In this document: piece after piece, positions 1-8,629 of the stretch | Layout of the letters: each line of letters opens with the position of its first letter | Numbering within the stretch: position 1 is the stretch's first letter | NCBI GenBank assembly: GCA_018242765.1 | Contig: JAFEBH010000010.1 | Span: forward strand, 1 to 64,000 | Direction of reading: 5' to 3' | DNA from: Nitrospira sp. | GTDB taxonomy: Bacteria; Nitrospirota; Nitrospiria; Nitrospirales; Nitrospiraceae | Length of the DNA stretch: 64,000 nucleotides | The notes under the pieces: generated by a model | The model's database searches: none | What the model was told of the DNA's origin: nothing | The model's input: the letters and a program-made list of their open reading frames with translations, nothing else | Translations under genes and position numbers: made by a program

Positions 1-110
1 CAATGATTATAGGCTTGACCATAAGCTCGGCATACGACTCTGATGCGGAGAGATCATTCGCTAAACGTACCCCCGGCTTGGGTCCCTTAGCTACCCCAGC
101 CCCAGAACTC

Positions 111-743
111 TTATTCTCCAATTCCCTGTTGAACCGCGTAGCGCATGAGTTCCGCGTTGTTCTTAAGATTCAGTTTTTCAAGAATACGGGCACGGTAGGT
201 ACTGATTGTGGTGATCCCTAAATGCAGATGATGGGCTATTTCCGAAACGGTCTTCCCAGAGGCCAGGAGGCGCATCACTTCGTACTCCCGGTCGGACAAA
301 AGGTTCTGCGGTGTCGCTTCGTCACCACGGTGAAGTAGGTGCACGAGCTTCTCACCGAGGGCCTGGCTCACATACTGGCCGCCAGCAACCACCTTCTTGA
401 TGGCCGTTACCAACTCCTCCGGCGCGCTGGCCTTGGTCAGATAGGCGTCGGCCCCGGCCTTGAACATACGGACAGCGTACTGATCCTCCTGGTACATGGT
501 CAGTATGATGACGGGCAGTGTTGGACAAACTTTTTTCACGTGCTTGAGTGCCTCGGTTCCGGTGGTGCCGGGCATGCTGATATCCAGAATGAGTACATCC
601 CATTTCTTACGCCGGATCAGCTCGAAGAGGTCGTGGGCGTTGTCGCACTCCCCGACCCTGACGGCTTCCAGGCCGTCCGTCAGCAGCTCCTTGACGCCAA
701 GCCGAAAGAGCGGATAATCCTCAGCGATCAGAATGTTCAGCAT
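111..743 (-). CDS. NarL/LuxR-family response regulator
   Basis: Two-component response regulator of about 210 residues. The N-terminal receiver domain carries the acidic pair near residues 8-9 (AEDY), the phospho-acceptor Asp near residue 54 in the motif LILDISMPG, and the conserved Lys in YLTKA. The C-terminal LuxR-type helix-turn-helix begins at LSDREYEVMRLLASG and contains TVSEIAHHLHLG. I start it at the Met before LNILIAEDY because family members begin there; an upstream ATG at 785 would add 14 unconserved residues. It lies 62 bases downstream of a PAS histidine kinase on the same strand, so the two are probably one operon and a cognate pair. The domain assignment is firm. The signal and the target genes are unknown. 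Confidence 0.92.
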   Translation of the reverse strand: MLNILIAEDYPLFRLGVKELLTDGLEAVRVGECDNAHDLFELIRRKKWDVLILDISMPGTTGTEALKHVKKVCPTLPVIILTMYQEDQYAVRMFKAGADAYLTKASAPEELVTAIKKVVAGGQYVSQALGEKLVHLLHRGDEATPQNLLSDREYEVMRLLASGKTVSEIAHHLHLGITTISTYRARILEKLNLKNNAELMRYAVQQGIGE

Positions 744-805
744 CAGGGTACCAAAATCGCCAACTGACAGCGCGAGACCTATCATCTCGAGCTGTTCGCG
801 AACGG

Positions 806-2815
806 TTATGCTGCACTGGATAGGGCCACTCGCACCGTCACCGTCGTGCCTTTCCCTGGCGAGCCGACGATCGTCACCTCTCCGCCAAGGCTTGCGGCAC
901 GCTCGCGCATCCCCAACAAACCCAACGAGGTTGACTCGGTGAACTTTTCAGGAGAGATCCCCACTCCATCATCCTGAATGGCGAGCAGCAGATTGTTGTC
1001 CGATTGTTTTATCACCACCTGGATAGTGGTGGCCTGGGCATGTCTGGCCGTGTTCGTGAGGGCTTCCTGGCAAATACGGAACAGCGACGTGGCCTGCTCC
1101 GGTTCCATGGCGATATCGTCCGCGCTGCTCACACAGATGCAGGGGATACCGGTGCGCTGCTCAAAATCTCGACATTGCCATTCAATCGCCGCGACCAGGC
1201 CAAGATCATCCAGTAGACTAGGCCGCAACTCGGTCGCGATTCGTTGCACGGAGGCAATGGTGGCATCGACCTGCTCTACCATCGACCTGATCTTGTCCTC
1301 CATCTTTTTTCGAACCCTTGCCCCGGGTGGCTCGCCCATGATCGTACGCAGGCGAGAGAGGTCGACCTTCAGGCACGTCAGCCCAACACCAAGTTCATCA
1401 TGCAGCTCGCGGGCAATGCGGGTTTGTTCTTCTTCTCGCACCGTGGTGAGTCGCTCGCTTAGCATGCGAAGTTCCTCCAATGTCGCGCGCAGTCGTGCTT
1501 CCCCAAGTTTACGCTCCGTCACGTCTTCCACCCTGCCTTCGTACCCGACAAACGTCCCAGCCGGGTCGCGCAGTGCCCGTGCGCCTTCGGAAACCCAGAT
1601 CCAGCTGCCGTCTTTTCGGTACACGAGCGCCTCGAAACCAGTTACCTTCTCTTGTTCCTGCATCAAGCGAATAAATTCATCACGACGTCCATGGTCCACG
1701 TACAGATGGCCGGCGAGGTTTGTGACCGTGGCGATCATGTCGTCCGGAGAGTCGTATCCATATATGCGGGCGAGCGCCGGATTCACGGCGACATACTTCC
1801 CGTCGGGCGTGGTCTGAAAGATTCCCTCGACGGCGTTCTCAAAAATGCTGCGATATCGTTCTTCACTTTTTCGCAACGCCTCTTCTACCAGCTTGCGTTC
1901 GGTGATATCGCGACCTTCGGGGATCAGGAGCGTCACGTTGCCGTGCTCATCTCGAACGGGTTTAAGCGAAAAATCGACATACGCCAGCTCCCCGGTGACG
2001 CGAGGATGCGTGGCTTCGAACCGAACCATGGTTCCTCCCGCAGCCTGGCGGACGGCCTCGCGCAACCGGTTCTGAAGTTCCGATGAGTGTGCCCACCAGG
2101 GCGTGTCCCAAAATAACTTTCCGAGCACGTCTTCTTCCCGGATACCGGCGAACTGTAACGCCGATCGGTTGGCCTCAATTACCGTACCATCAGTCTTCAT
2201 TAGGCCGATAAATTGGAACGTTTGGTCAAAGATGGCCCGTAAACGCGTTTTGCTCGACTTCAGCGCAGCTTCCGCCCGTTTACGCTCGGTGATGTCACGC
2301 ACAAACGCACAGTGATATTCCTTGCCTTCATGGATCAAAAAATTGACACTCACCTCGATGGGTATCAGCCGGCCATCTTTTGCCTGATGGGCCGTCTCAA
2401 TCACCATGGTCCCGCGGCGCTGGGTTTCTAACCAAAACCCCGGCCACATATCCGCCTGAAAGTCTGGATTCAGATCGTGGACGGTCATGGCACACAATTC
2501 GTCTTTGGAATAGTTCAGCATGCGGCATGCCGCCTCGTTCACATCCAGGATCTTGGCCTGCGGATCAACCCAGTACACAGCGTCAGCGGCCCGCTCTACC
2601 GAGAATTTCGCCAGCCGCAAGGTCTCCTCCGCCTGACTGTGTAGTCCTGTGAATGTTGCGATTTTCTCTGGTTGTGTTGCTGGCAGGTCTGTCGAGGGAG
2701 TCGATTGCGCCCGTGGCACCGTGGCTTTCAAAGGGCGTCGCTTGGCACTCTTGTTTTTATTGGCGTCGACCTTGGGACGAACTCTTTTTTTCTCATACTT
2801 TCGTGACGTCGCCAT
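806..2815 (-). CDS. PAS-domain sensor histidine kinase (NarX/DegS type)
   Basis: Sensor kinase of about 669 residues with no obvious membrane segment, so it is probably cytoplasmic. A basic low-complexity N-terminus (Lys/Arg-rich, about 60 residues) is followed by three PAS/PAC modules, each closing with a DITERK-type motif, then a HisKA_3 dimerisation domain with the phospho-acceptor His in ARELHDELG, and a HATPase_c domain with the N-box around NTARHA and the G-box DDGVGI. This architecture phosphorylates NarL-type regulators, and one is encoded directly downstream. The start at 2815 is chosen for a strong GGGGAGGA ribosome-binding site just upstream; a longer frame to 2893 has no such support. 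The PAS ligand (redox, oxygen or small molecule) cannot be deduced. Confidence 0.92.
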   Translation of the reverse strand: MATSRKYEKKRVRPKVDANKNKSAKRRPLKATVPRAQSTPSTDLPATQPEKIATFTGLHSQAEETLRLAKFSVERAADAVYWVDPQAKILDVNEAACRMLNYSKDELCAMTVHDLNPDFQADMWPGFWLETQRRGTMVIETAHQAKDGRLIPIEVSVNFLIHEGKEYHCAFVRDITERKRAEAALKSSKTRLRAIFDQTFQFIGLMKTDGTVIEANRSALQFAGIREEDVLGKLFWDTPWWAHSSELQNRLREAVRQAAGGTMVRFEATHPRVTGELAYVDFSLKPVRDEHGNVTLLIPEGRDITERKLVEEALRKSEERYRSIFENAVEGIFQTTPDGKYVAVNPALARIYGYDSPDDMIATVTNLAGHLYVDHGRRDEFIRLMQEQEKVTGFEALVYRKDGSWIWVSEGARALRDPAGTFVGYEGRVEDVTERKLGEARLRATLEELRMLSERLTTVREEEQTRIARELHDELGVGLTCLKVDLSRLRTIMGEPPGARVRKKMEDKIRSMVEQVDATIASVQRIATELRPSLLDDLGLVAAIEWQCRDFEQRTGIPCICVSSADDIAMEPEQATSLFRICQEALTNTARHAQATTIQVVIKQSDNNLLLAIQDDGVGISPEKFTESTSLGLLGMRERAASLGGEVTIVGSPGKGTTVTVRVALSSAA

Positions 2816-3134
2816 CACGGAGTCCTCCCCTCGGACTGTCAATAGAGGCAGTACCGACCTATCGTCGCCCGCTGCTGAGAGGCTAAGTGGCAATCAAAGT
2901 CTAAGCCTTTTATCATGTGAGAGACAAGTACAGGGTGGGGTCGCACTGAGGTGGCCAGGATTTGACGGATACCGTTAAACAGGAACAGGATTCCAGGTGG
3001 AGGTGTCCGATGGCAGCCGTCAACACTTTTCCTTGGAATCAGGCGGCCGCCTTCGACGGCTACCGTATGGGCAGGCGAGGTATGACCGACAACGTTCGCG
3101 ATTCACGCTTCACAATTAAATCCCCGCGTACCAT

Positions 3135-3881
3135 TCATACTCCTGATCCTCCCAATACCCCCTTCCCACCTCCAATGCCGGCCAAGGAGTCGACCAACTC
3201 GATCTTCATCACATACTTTGCCTGTTTATACCCAAACTGCCGCTCAAAGCGGAGTCGCAACGGAGCACAATGCGGCACATCGAGCAGCGCGTCATTGAGT
3301 TCGTACGCCAAAATGGCCTGGGGGTGATAACAATCGGCCACCGCTATGCTCTCATAGTAGGCAATCCCCTCGTCATCCACATCGGCACAGTGGAACACGG
3401 CATAACGCACGTTCGGTAATGGCTCAACCTGATGCAGGAGGTCACCGATCGGCATGCCGGTCCACTTCCCGATAGCGCTCCATCCTTCGACACAGCGGCG
3501 CGTGATCTGCGTGCGCGCGGGTAACTCGTTGAGTGCTGCGAGCGACCAACTCCTTGGCATCTTGACCAGACCGGTCACCTCCAACGTCCATTCAGCAAAG
3601 TTCTGGGTCACATGCTCAGCATAGACTTCCGTCCCTGAATCGCTATTCCCATTCGCCGGAAAGCTCGTGGAGATTTCGGATGATCTGTACTCCTTCGCCA
3701 GTGCATCACGTGGAGTCACCGCCCACTGCACCGCCTCTGTCAGTCGTTCCCCCTTGCTGAGGATGCCGGGAAACCAGCTGCTCCTGGTGAGATTGTCGCA
3801 CCCGGACAATGCCACCAGGCTCGCAGCCCCCACCGTACCCTTCAACAACTTACGCCGTTTAATTGCACGTCCATGCCTCAT
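3135..3881 (-). CDS. Tat-exported molybdopterin-dependent oxidoreductase (sulfite oxidase/YedY fold)
   Basis: Protein of about 248 residues with an oxidoreductase molybdopterin-binding domain. The cofactor-ligating Cys is probably the one in RRCVEGWS (near residue 130), and the C-terminal half has family motifs such as HCADVDDEG and LRFERQFGYKQAK. The N-terminus has a twin-arginine-like RRKLLKG followed by a hydrophobic stretch ending in LVALSGC, which suggests export and possible lipid attachment. The start at 3881 has AAGGAG six bases upstream, better than the ATG at 3896. It overlaps the end of a decayed cytochrome b reading frame by 23 bases; such enzymes usually take electrons from or give them to a membrane cytochrome b partner, so this one may have lost its partner. 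The substrate is unknown. Confidence 0.85.
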   Translation of the reverse strand: MRHGRAIKRRKLLKGTVGAASLVALSGCDNLTRSSWFPGILSKGERLTEAVQWAVTPRDALAKEYRSSEISTSFPANGNSDSGTEVYAEHVTQNFAEWTLEVTGLVKMPRSWSLAALNELPARTQITRRCVEGWSAIGKWTGMPIGDLLHQVEPLPNVRYAVFHCADVDDEGIAYYESIAVADCYHPQAILAYELNDALLDVPHCAPLRLRFERQFGYKQAKYVMKIELVDSLAGIGGGKGVLGGSGV

Positions 3882-4056
3882 GACCGACTCCTTCATGTTT
3901 GATGGTAAACCAGCCCGTGACCATCACTTGGAACACGTGAATCAGGATAAATCCGACGAACGAAAAACAGGCGGCACAGTGAATCGTCCTGACAGCCTGA
4001 CGACCTCCCAGGACCGTTAAGATGCCTGAGCAGGCAATGTCGAATGAGCACGCCAT
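3859..4056 (-). pseudogene. Truncated cytochrome b561-like subunit
   Basis: A 65-residue frame resembling only the last transmembrane part of the di-heme cytochrome b subunit that normally pairs with YedY-like molybdoenzymes. The GGRQAVRTIH stretch, one hydrophobic helix (FSFVGFILIHVFQVMVTGW) and two His residues 13 apart are as expected for the last helix. Complete family members have about 200 residues and four helices; the first three are missing and I find no trace of them upstream. A good ribosome-binding site (GAGGAGG) precedes the ATG, so the fragment may still be translated. It is either a remnant from an internal deletion or a minimal one-helix anchor for the downstream enzyme. Confidence 0.6.
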
Positions 4057-4496
4057 AGGCCCACCTCCTCACAAAATAGAACGCCTAGCAGGTAGTCAGA
4101 GATGGTCCTAGTTCCTTACAGGCGAATGGGACGGGGGCTGCAGAAAGAAATGGGACAGTATCTGAAGTTTGGTTCACTGTGCTGAGGGTTCATCTCTTGT
4201 ATCAAATTCGATTCACCCCCATGAATCTCTTTTGATACATCCGTCTACTATCAGAAGATACGGCTCAGAGTATGCGTATAACTTACAGCATTGAAAGTAA
4301 AGGGATTACCCTGTTGGCATCCTATGGCTCGATTCGCATGCTCAAAATTGGCACCCGACTTGCTGTTTCTAAATTGGGGAATCATCAGAAACCAGCAACC
4401 GTAACCACATCTCGCGCTAGACGTCACTCTTGAACGCGAAGCAGTTACGGAAAATGGCATCTACACCCATCATTGCCTTCAACGGGAGGGCCCGCC
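4057..4496. other. Intergenic region with inverted repeat 4198-4206/4231-4239
   Basis: No credible gene is visible. The stretch holds the divergent starts of the cytochrome b fragment and the multicopper oxidase. The arms TGTATCAAA (4198-4206) and TTTGATACA (4231-4239) are perfectly complementary with 24 bases between them. This could be an operator for the oxidase gene, but nine-base arms this far apart can also occur by chance. Confidence 0.35.
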
Positions 4497-7400
4497 ATGG
4501 CAATACGAAACATCTATCTAAAGATAGAACAGCTTCCCGGGTATAGCCCCGTCGAGCCAAGCGGTCATGCTGCGGCCAACTATCGACGCGACTGTATGCG
4601 CAACCCTGGGCATGAAGACGGAACCATTCCTCTGGCCGAAGTGGATGCGCGTCGACTGGATGCCTTGATCTACCGTGAGTATCTTGACCCCGGATACCTT
4701 CTTCCGAAACCCGACAAGTTGGTACTCACCGACATCAATGAGCCGGTTTTTGCACATCGGGTTCCCGGCACCGTAATCTACACGCACCCTGGCGATCATC
4801 TTCACATCAAGGTGGTGAACGGCGACACCATGCCGCACAGCTTTCATGTCCACGGGTTGAGCTACGGCATTGACTCAGATGGCTCATGGCCCTTCGGCAC
4901 TCAGAGCACCGACGGCCGCCGCTCCGACGAGATCTGTCCCGGACAGTACTGGGTCTACCACTTCACCATCACTGATGAGATGAAAGGCGCATGGCCATTC
5001 CATGACCACGCACGCCACATTGCCGAGAGCATAAACCGTGGTTTGTTCGGCGGCATCGTCGTGCTCCCAAGAGCGCATCGTCCACCGCATCGCATGGTGC
5101 TTCCGCCGATGGTGGCAAGCTACCTCAAATCCAAGTTCGAGGACTTGAAACTCGATCATGATGACCATGAACGAGACGATCGAGACACCGAGCCGGTTGC
5201 CCACGACGCGCCAGCCCCCGCTGCTGTCCTTTTGGGTGGCCACGAGGTTGGTGGCAGCCACGGTGGGCATGAGCATGGGGCTGGTCATGTCTTGACCGGC
5301 CCGATAGACTTTGACCTGCGTGCCCGACGCGACTTCCTCGAAGAATGGTCGCAGTTACACTATGCGCATCACCGACCACCGCATACTGAGATCTTGCACG
5401 TACCCATGTTCATTCACCAGATGAGCAAGGTCAAAGGCGCAGCAGCCTTCAACAAGAGTCCTTTCTCCCCCGGCGATGCACCATTCGAGGTGGTGTTCGG
5501 AGCAGCGGGAACCTTTGGTTACCACTGTGAGATCCATACATCGATGCAGGGTACCGTAGTGGTCGAGCCAGGCGGATTGGCCGAAGCCGTGGTCGCCATC
5601 ATCGACGCCGACCCGATGCACATGAGGTTTGATCCGCTCGAAGTTCACATCCAGCCTGGCGGCAACGTGCGCTGGACCGCGGGCACCGTGCACACCCACA
5701 CCGTGACCGAGAACGGCGCAGGGTTGCCGAGCTTCTGCTTGAACGGACGCTCATTTATCGGGAATACCCCCACCATCGTCGCGCATGCCGGTCAAACCAT
5801 CCACTGGTACGTGTTTAATCTTGATCTTGGCATGGGCTGGCACAATTTCCATGTGCATGGACAGCGCTGGAAATTCGCCAACGAAACGATCGATTCACGC
5901 AGCATCGGACCGGCGGAATCATTCGTGGTTGAGACGACAGCGCCACCAGTCATCCTACTGCCGGCCGATATCGCGGCTACGCAGGACCCGAAGCACCGTC
6001 CGCGCGACGCACGTGCCTATCACCTGCGCGGCGACTTCCTGTTTCACTGTCATGTCGAGATGCACATGATGCAGGGTCTGGCTGGCCTCGTGCGCTCGAA
6101 GCAGACAGTATGGCTGACGGCCGACCAAGCTCGGCGGTTGAGAGCCGAAAGCGGCCTGGCGCTGGACGATGGTAGCAATACATGCCCGACGGTTGACGAC
6201 CACCGCTGCGAGGAGTTCAACTGCGGTAAGTGGGAACTCGTCCCGGGCGCGACGGACGTCTGCATGATGCATGCGATCTTGCTGCCCAATACACAGCGCG
6301 TGCTGCTCTTCGGCTATGGGGATACAAGGGACGACCTGAGCCGGGTATGGGACTACAGCACGGCAGCCGGTAGCCTGGTGACACCGCCCAACCAACCATT
6401 CGACGTCACCATACCCTTGCATAGCCGACCCTTGGCCAATATCTGGTCGGCTGAACACGCGTTCGTCAACGACGTGGCAGGAACCGTACTGGTGCATGGT
6501 GGATTCACGCCGCGCGAGAGTTTTTTCTTCGACCCGGCCACGTTACAGTGGTCACGCGTGGTACCCACCACCGACGAACGCTTCTACTCGAGCACGCTAA
6601 CACTGGCCGACGGCAAGTTGATGACCTTGTTCGGCTCGGCATCCAAGTCAATAGAGATCTTCGACCCTTCCACAGGTACTTGGGCTCCCCCCGTTGCCAC
6701 ACCCGGCGCCATGGCGCATCACCAGTACTACCCGTGGACCTATCAACTTCCTGGTGGAAAGCTATTCATTGCCGGCCCGCACGAGCCCACGCAACGCTTC
6801 GACTGGACTACCGGAGTGACGAATGTGGAATCGTTCCCCACAATCGCCGGCAACCGCAGCACTGGTGGTGAACGCGGTACATCCGTGCTATTGCCGCTTC
6901 GACCACCAAGCTATACCCCGCAGGTACTCATTGCCGGCGGGGATCCGGCACCGGCGCAGCAAACGGCCGAGATCATCGACCTCTCCGTCGCAACCCCGGG
7001 GTGGACCGCACTCCCCAACCTAAACCGGCCGCGCATGCACCAAGTCAACACGGTCCTGCTACCTGACGGCCGGATCTTCCTCGCTGGCGGCATCGACGGC
7101 ACGGACGGCGGCCCGGCCGAAATCTTCGACCCACGCAATCCAGGAGCCGGCTGGGAGTTGTGTGCGACCATGTCGATCCCTCGAGGCTATCACTCTGCGG
7201 CAATCCTGCTGGCAGACGGCAGTGTGCTGATGGGTGGCGACAGGCCTGGGGCCTGGAAGTCCGGGGAAACGACCGCGCACGAGCGCTACTTCCCCTGGTA
7301 TTATCCGCTGGCGCGTCCCGAGATTTCAGCGGCTCCAACCAGTGTAGGCTATGGAACTTCCTTCGATATCCAGACGCCCACCCCGGCTGGCATTACCGAG

Positions 7401-7607
7401 GTGGTGCTGCTACGCCCTGGAGCGGTGACACATGGTTGGAACCAATCCCAGCGGCTTGTTGAATGCGTTCGTCTTGGCAATACCGCCACGGCGGTGCAGG
7501 TACAGGCGCCACCTAACGGGAACATTGCACCCCCAGGCTATTATCTTCTCTTTATCCTCACAGGGACACGTATACCTTCGAATGGACGATGGATTCGGGT
7601 GATCTAA
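4497..7607 (+). CDS. Multicopper oxidase fused to kelch/galactose-oxidase-like module
   Basis: A 1036-residue mosaic protein. The first part has cupredoxin copper motifs: HSFHVHG near residue 117, WPFHDHARH near 170, a plastocyanin-like FGYHCEIHTSMQG near 350, a second plastocyanin-like domain with HTHTVTEN near 400, then WHNFHVHGQRW and the terminal FHCHVEMHMMQG. A His/Asp-rich linker lies around residues 225-275. The C-terminal 440 residues contain kelch-type repeats and a DUF1929-like domain as found at the end of galactose oxidases. The start at 4497 follows a GGGAGG site; an in-frame TTG at 4473 is less likely. No signal peptide is visible, which is unexpected for a copper oxidase. Copper-dependent oxidase activity is well supported; the substrate is not. 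It converges on the Met-rich repeat gene. Confidence 0.85.
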   Translation: MAIRNIYLKIEQLPGYSPVEPSGHAAANYRRDCMRNPGHEDGTIPLAEVDARRLDALIYREYLDPGYLLPKPDKLVLTDINEPVFAHRVPGTVIYTHPGDHLHIKVVNGDTMPHSFHVHGLSYGIDSDGSWPFGTQSTDGRRSDEICPGQYWVYHFTITDEMKGAWPFHDHARHIAESINRGLFGGIVVLPRAHRPPHRMVLPPMVASYLKSKFEDLKLDHDDHERDDRDTEPVAHDAPAPAAVLLGGHEVGGSHGGHEHGAGHVLTGPIDFDLRARRDFLEEWSQLHYAHHRPPHTEILHVPMFIHQMSKVKGAAAFNKSPFSPGDAPFEVVFGAAGTFGYHCEIHTSMQGTVVVEPGGLAEAVVAIIDADPMHMRFDPLEVHIQPGGNVRWTAGTVHTHTVTENGAGLPSFCLNGRSFIGNTPTIVAHAGQTIHWYVFNLDLGMGWHNFHVHGQRWKFANETIDSRSIGPAESFVVETTAPPVILLPADIAATQDPKHRPRDARAYHLRGDFLFHCHVEMHMMQGLAGLVRSKQTVWLTADQARRLRAESGLALDDGSNTCPTVDDHRCEEFNCGKWELVPGATDVCMMHAILLPNTQRVLLFGYGDTRDDLSRVWDYSTAAGSLVTPPNQPFDVTIPLHSRPLANIWSAEHAFVNDVAGTVLVHGGFTPRESFFFDPATLQWSRVVPTTDERFYSSTLTLADGKLMTLFGSASKSIEIFDPSTGTWAPPVATPGAMAHHQYYPWTYQLPGGKLFIAGPHEPTQRFDWTTGVTNVESFPTIAGNRSTGGERGTSVLLPLRPPSYTPQVLIAGGDPAPAQQTAEIIDLSVATPGWTALPNLNRPRMHQVNTVLLPDGRIFLAGGIDGTDGGPAEIFDPRNPGAGWELCATMSIPRGYHSAAILLADGSVLMGGDRPGAWKSGETTAHERYFPWYYPLARPEISAAPTSVGYGTSFDIQTPTPAGITEVVLLRPGAVTHGWNQSQRLVECVRLGNTATAVQVQAPPNGNIAPPGYYLLFILTGTRIPSNGRWIRVI

Positions 7608-7613
7608 ATGCTA

Positions 7614-7647
7614 CGGCCTGCAGCTCCGATTATCGAGCTGCAGGCCG
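7614..7647. terminator. Bidirectional hairpin between convergent genes
   Basis: A 13-base perfect stem (CGGCCTGCAGCTC with its complement) closes an 8-base loop directly after the stop of the multicopper oxidase gene and 30 bases from the stop of the convergent small gene. There is no clear T-run on either side, so termination is inferred from position and stem strength. Confidence 0.65.
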
Positions 7648-7677
7648 GTAGACAAAGGGATCGTCGGAATGGTGGTT

Positions 7678-7992
7678 TTAGTAGCCCATGGCTCCCTTGA
7701 GACTTCCCTTCATCGCATCCTTGCCGGCCTTCATCTCATCTTTCATCGCATCCTTCGACGCTTTCATAGAATCTGTTTTAGCCTTTATGTCCCCTTTCAT
7801 TTCGTCCTTCATCGCACCAGGCTTTCCTTTCATCGCATCAGTGCCGGCCTTCATGTCCCCTTTCATAGTATCGACATCAGCCTTCATCTCGCCTTTCATC
7901 TCGTTGGCCATGGAGCCAAGCTCACCGGCGAAGGACACCGTCCCGGCGCACATCAGACCAACCACTGCTGCCACTGTGATCATCTTCTTCAT
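7678..7992 (-). CDS. Met/Lys-rich repeat protein with signal peptide
   Basis: A 104-residue protein. Residues 1-22 form a signal peptide (MKKMITVAAVVGLMCAG, cleavage near SFA-GE). The mature part is made of degenerate 7- and 11-residue units of the form MKGEMKADVDT or MKDEMKAGKDA, giving 13 Met in about 80 residues and no Cys or His. The units suggest a long amphipathic helix like LEA-type 11-mer proteins; the Met periodicity could also bind copper(I). It is convergent with a copper oxidase and lies downstream of the ECF sigma/anti-sigma operon, both compatible with an envelope-stress or metal role, but the function is not established. The start is fixed by an AGGAG site 8 bases upstream; the longer upstream frame lacks coding character. 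Confidence 0.8.
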   Translation of the reverse strand: MKKMITVAAVVGLMCAGTVSFAGELGSMANEMKGEMKADVDTMKGDMKAGTDAMKGKPGAMKDEMKGDIKAKTDSMKASKDAMKDEMKAGKDAMKGSLKGAMGY

Positions 7993-8328
7993 TGAGAATC
8001 TCCTCATTGTGAATGGTGGATTGACCTTGTGAACACACAACATCCGACTCATCCCGCACGCTTGTCTATGTCTGAACCTCCGGCCAGTCGGCATCGGCCT
8101 ATTGGATATACCCCGGAACATCCGACAGCCATCTCGTCCGAACGGCCTCACTATAATTGAGATACAGTGTACCATGGACCACGCTAAAGGCCGCTGGATC
8201 GATCCTGGCCTTATACCCCTGGGCCTTGTCATAAGCACAGTAGCCGCCGTACCAGTGTGTGACATCAATTTCGGCGAGAGACTACACAATGCGCAGAGAC
8301 ACAGCATGCATCTTACAATCGGGGATAC
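7993..8328. other. Intergenic region upstream of the Met-rich gene
   Basis: About 336 bases between the anti-sigma factor stop and the Met-rich gene. It should hold the latter's promoter. I find no sigma-54 consensus, no clear ECF GGAAC element in the right orientation and no gene. Confidence 0.4.
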
Positions 8329-8610
8329 TCAGCTGCCGGATCGTAGGTGGCTTGCCCGAGCAACAAAGGCCTCTCGCAACCGATGATGGTCTGCCGGTTC
8401 CTCTTCTGCCTGAAGTAGCGCCCGGACCATATCCCGGACCGTGGCGATCTGTCTCACATAAGTTTCGCAGCCAGCACAAATGGCCAAGTGCAGCACAATT
8501 CGTCGCTTCCGCTCATCACCAACATGGTCATCCAGGTAGGCCGATACCCACGCCACCAACTCCTGGCAGGTGATCTCTGGGTTGATCTGTCCCCGCTCTT
8601 CCTGTGCCAT
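8329..8610 (-). CDS. Zinc-containing anti-sigma factor (ZAS/zf-HC2)
   Basis: A 93-residue soluble protein with the ZAS signature His-x3-Cys-x2-Cys in HLAICAGC, preceded by CQELVAWVSAYLDD as in zf-HC2 anti-sigma factors. No transmembrane helix is present, so it would act in the cytoplasm, binding the sigma factor encoded 19 bases upstream. ZAS proteins often release their sigma factor on thiol oxidation or another signal; whether this one does is not visible. The start at 8610 has GGGGAG at correct spacing; a GTG two codons upstream is the alternative. Confidence 0.82.
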   Translation of the reverse strand: MAQEERGQINPEITCQELVAWVSAYLDDHVGDERKRRIVLHLAICAGCETYVRQIATVRDMVRALLQAEEEPADHHRLREAFVARASHLRSGS

Positions 8611-8629
8611 TACCACTCCCCTTCACTGC

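Noticed and set aside
978..1817. Plus-strand frame of 279 codons opposite the first histidine kinase
   Set aside because: Ser/Arg-rich shadow of the kinase coding strand, no domain and no ribosome-binding site.
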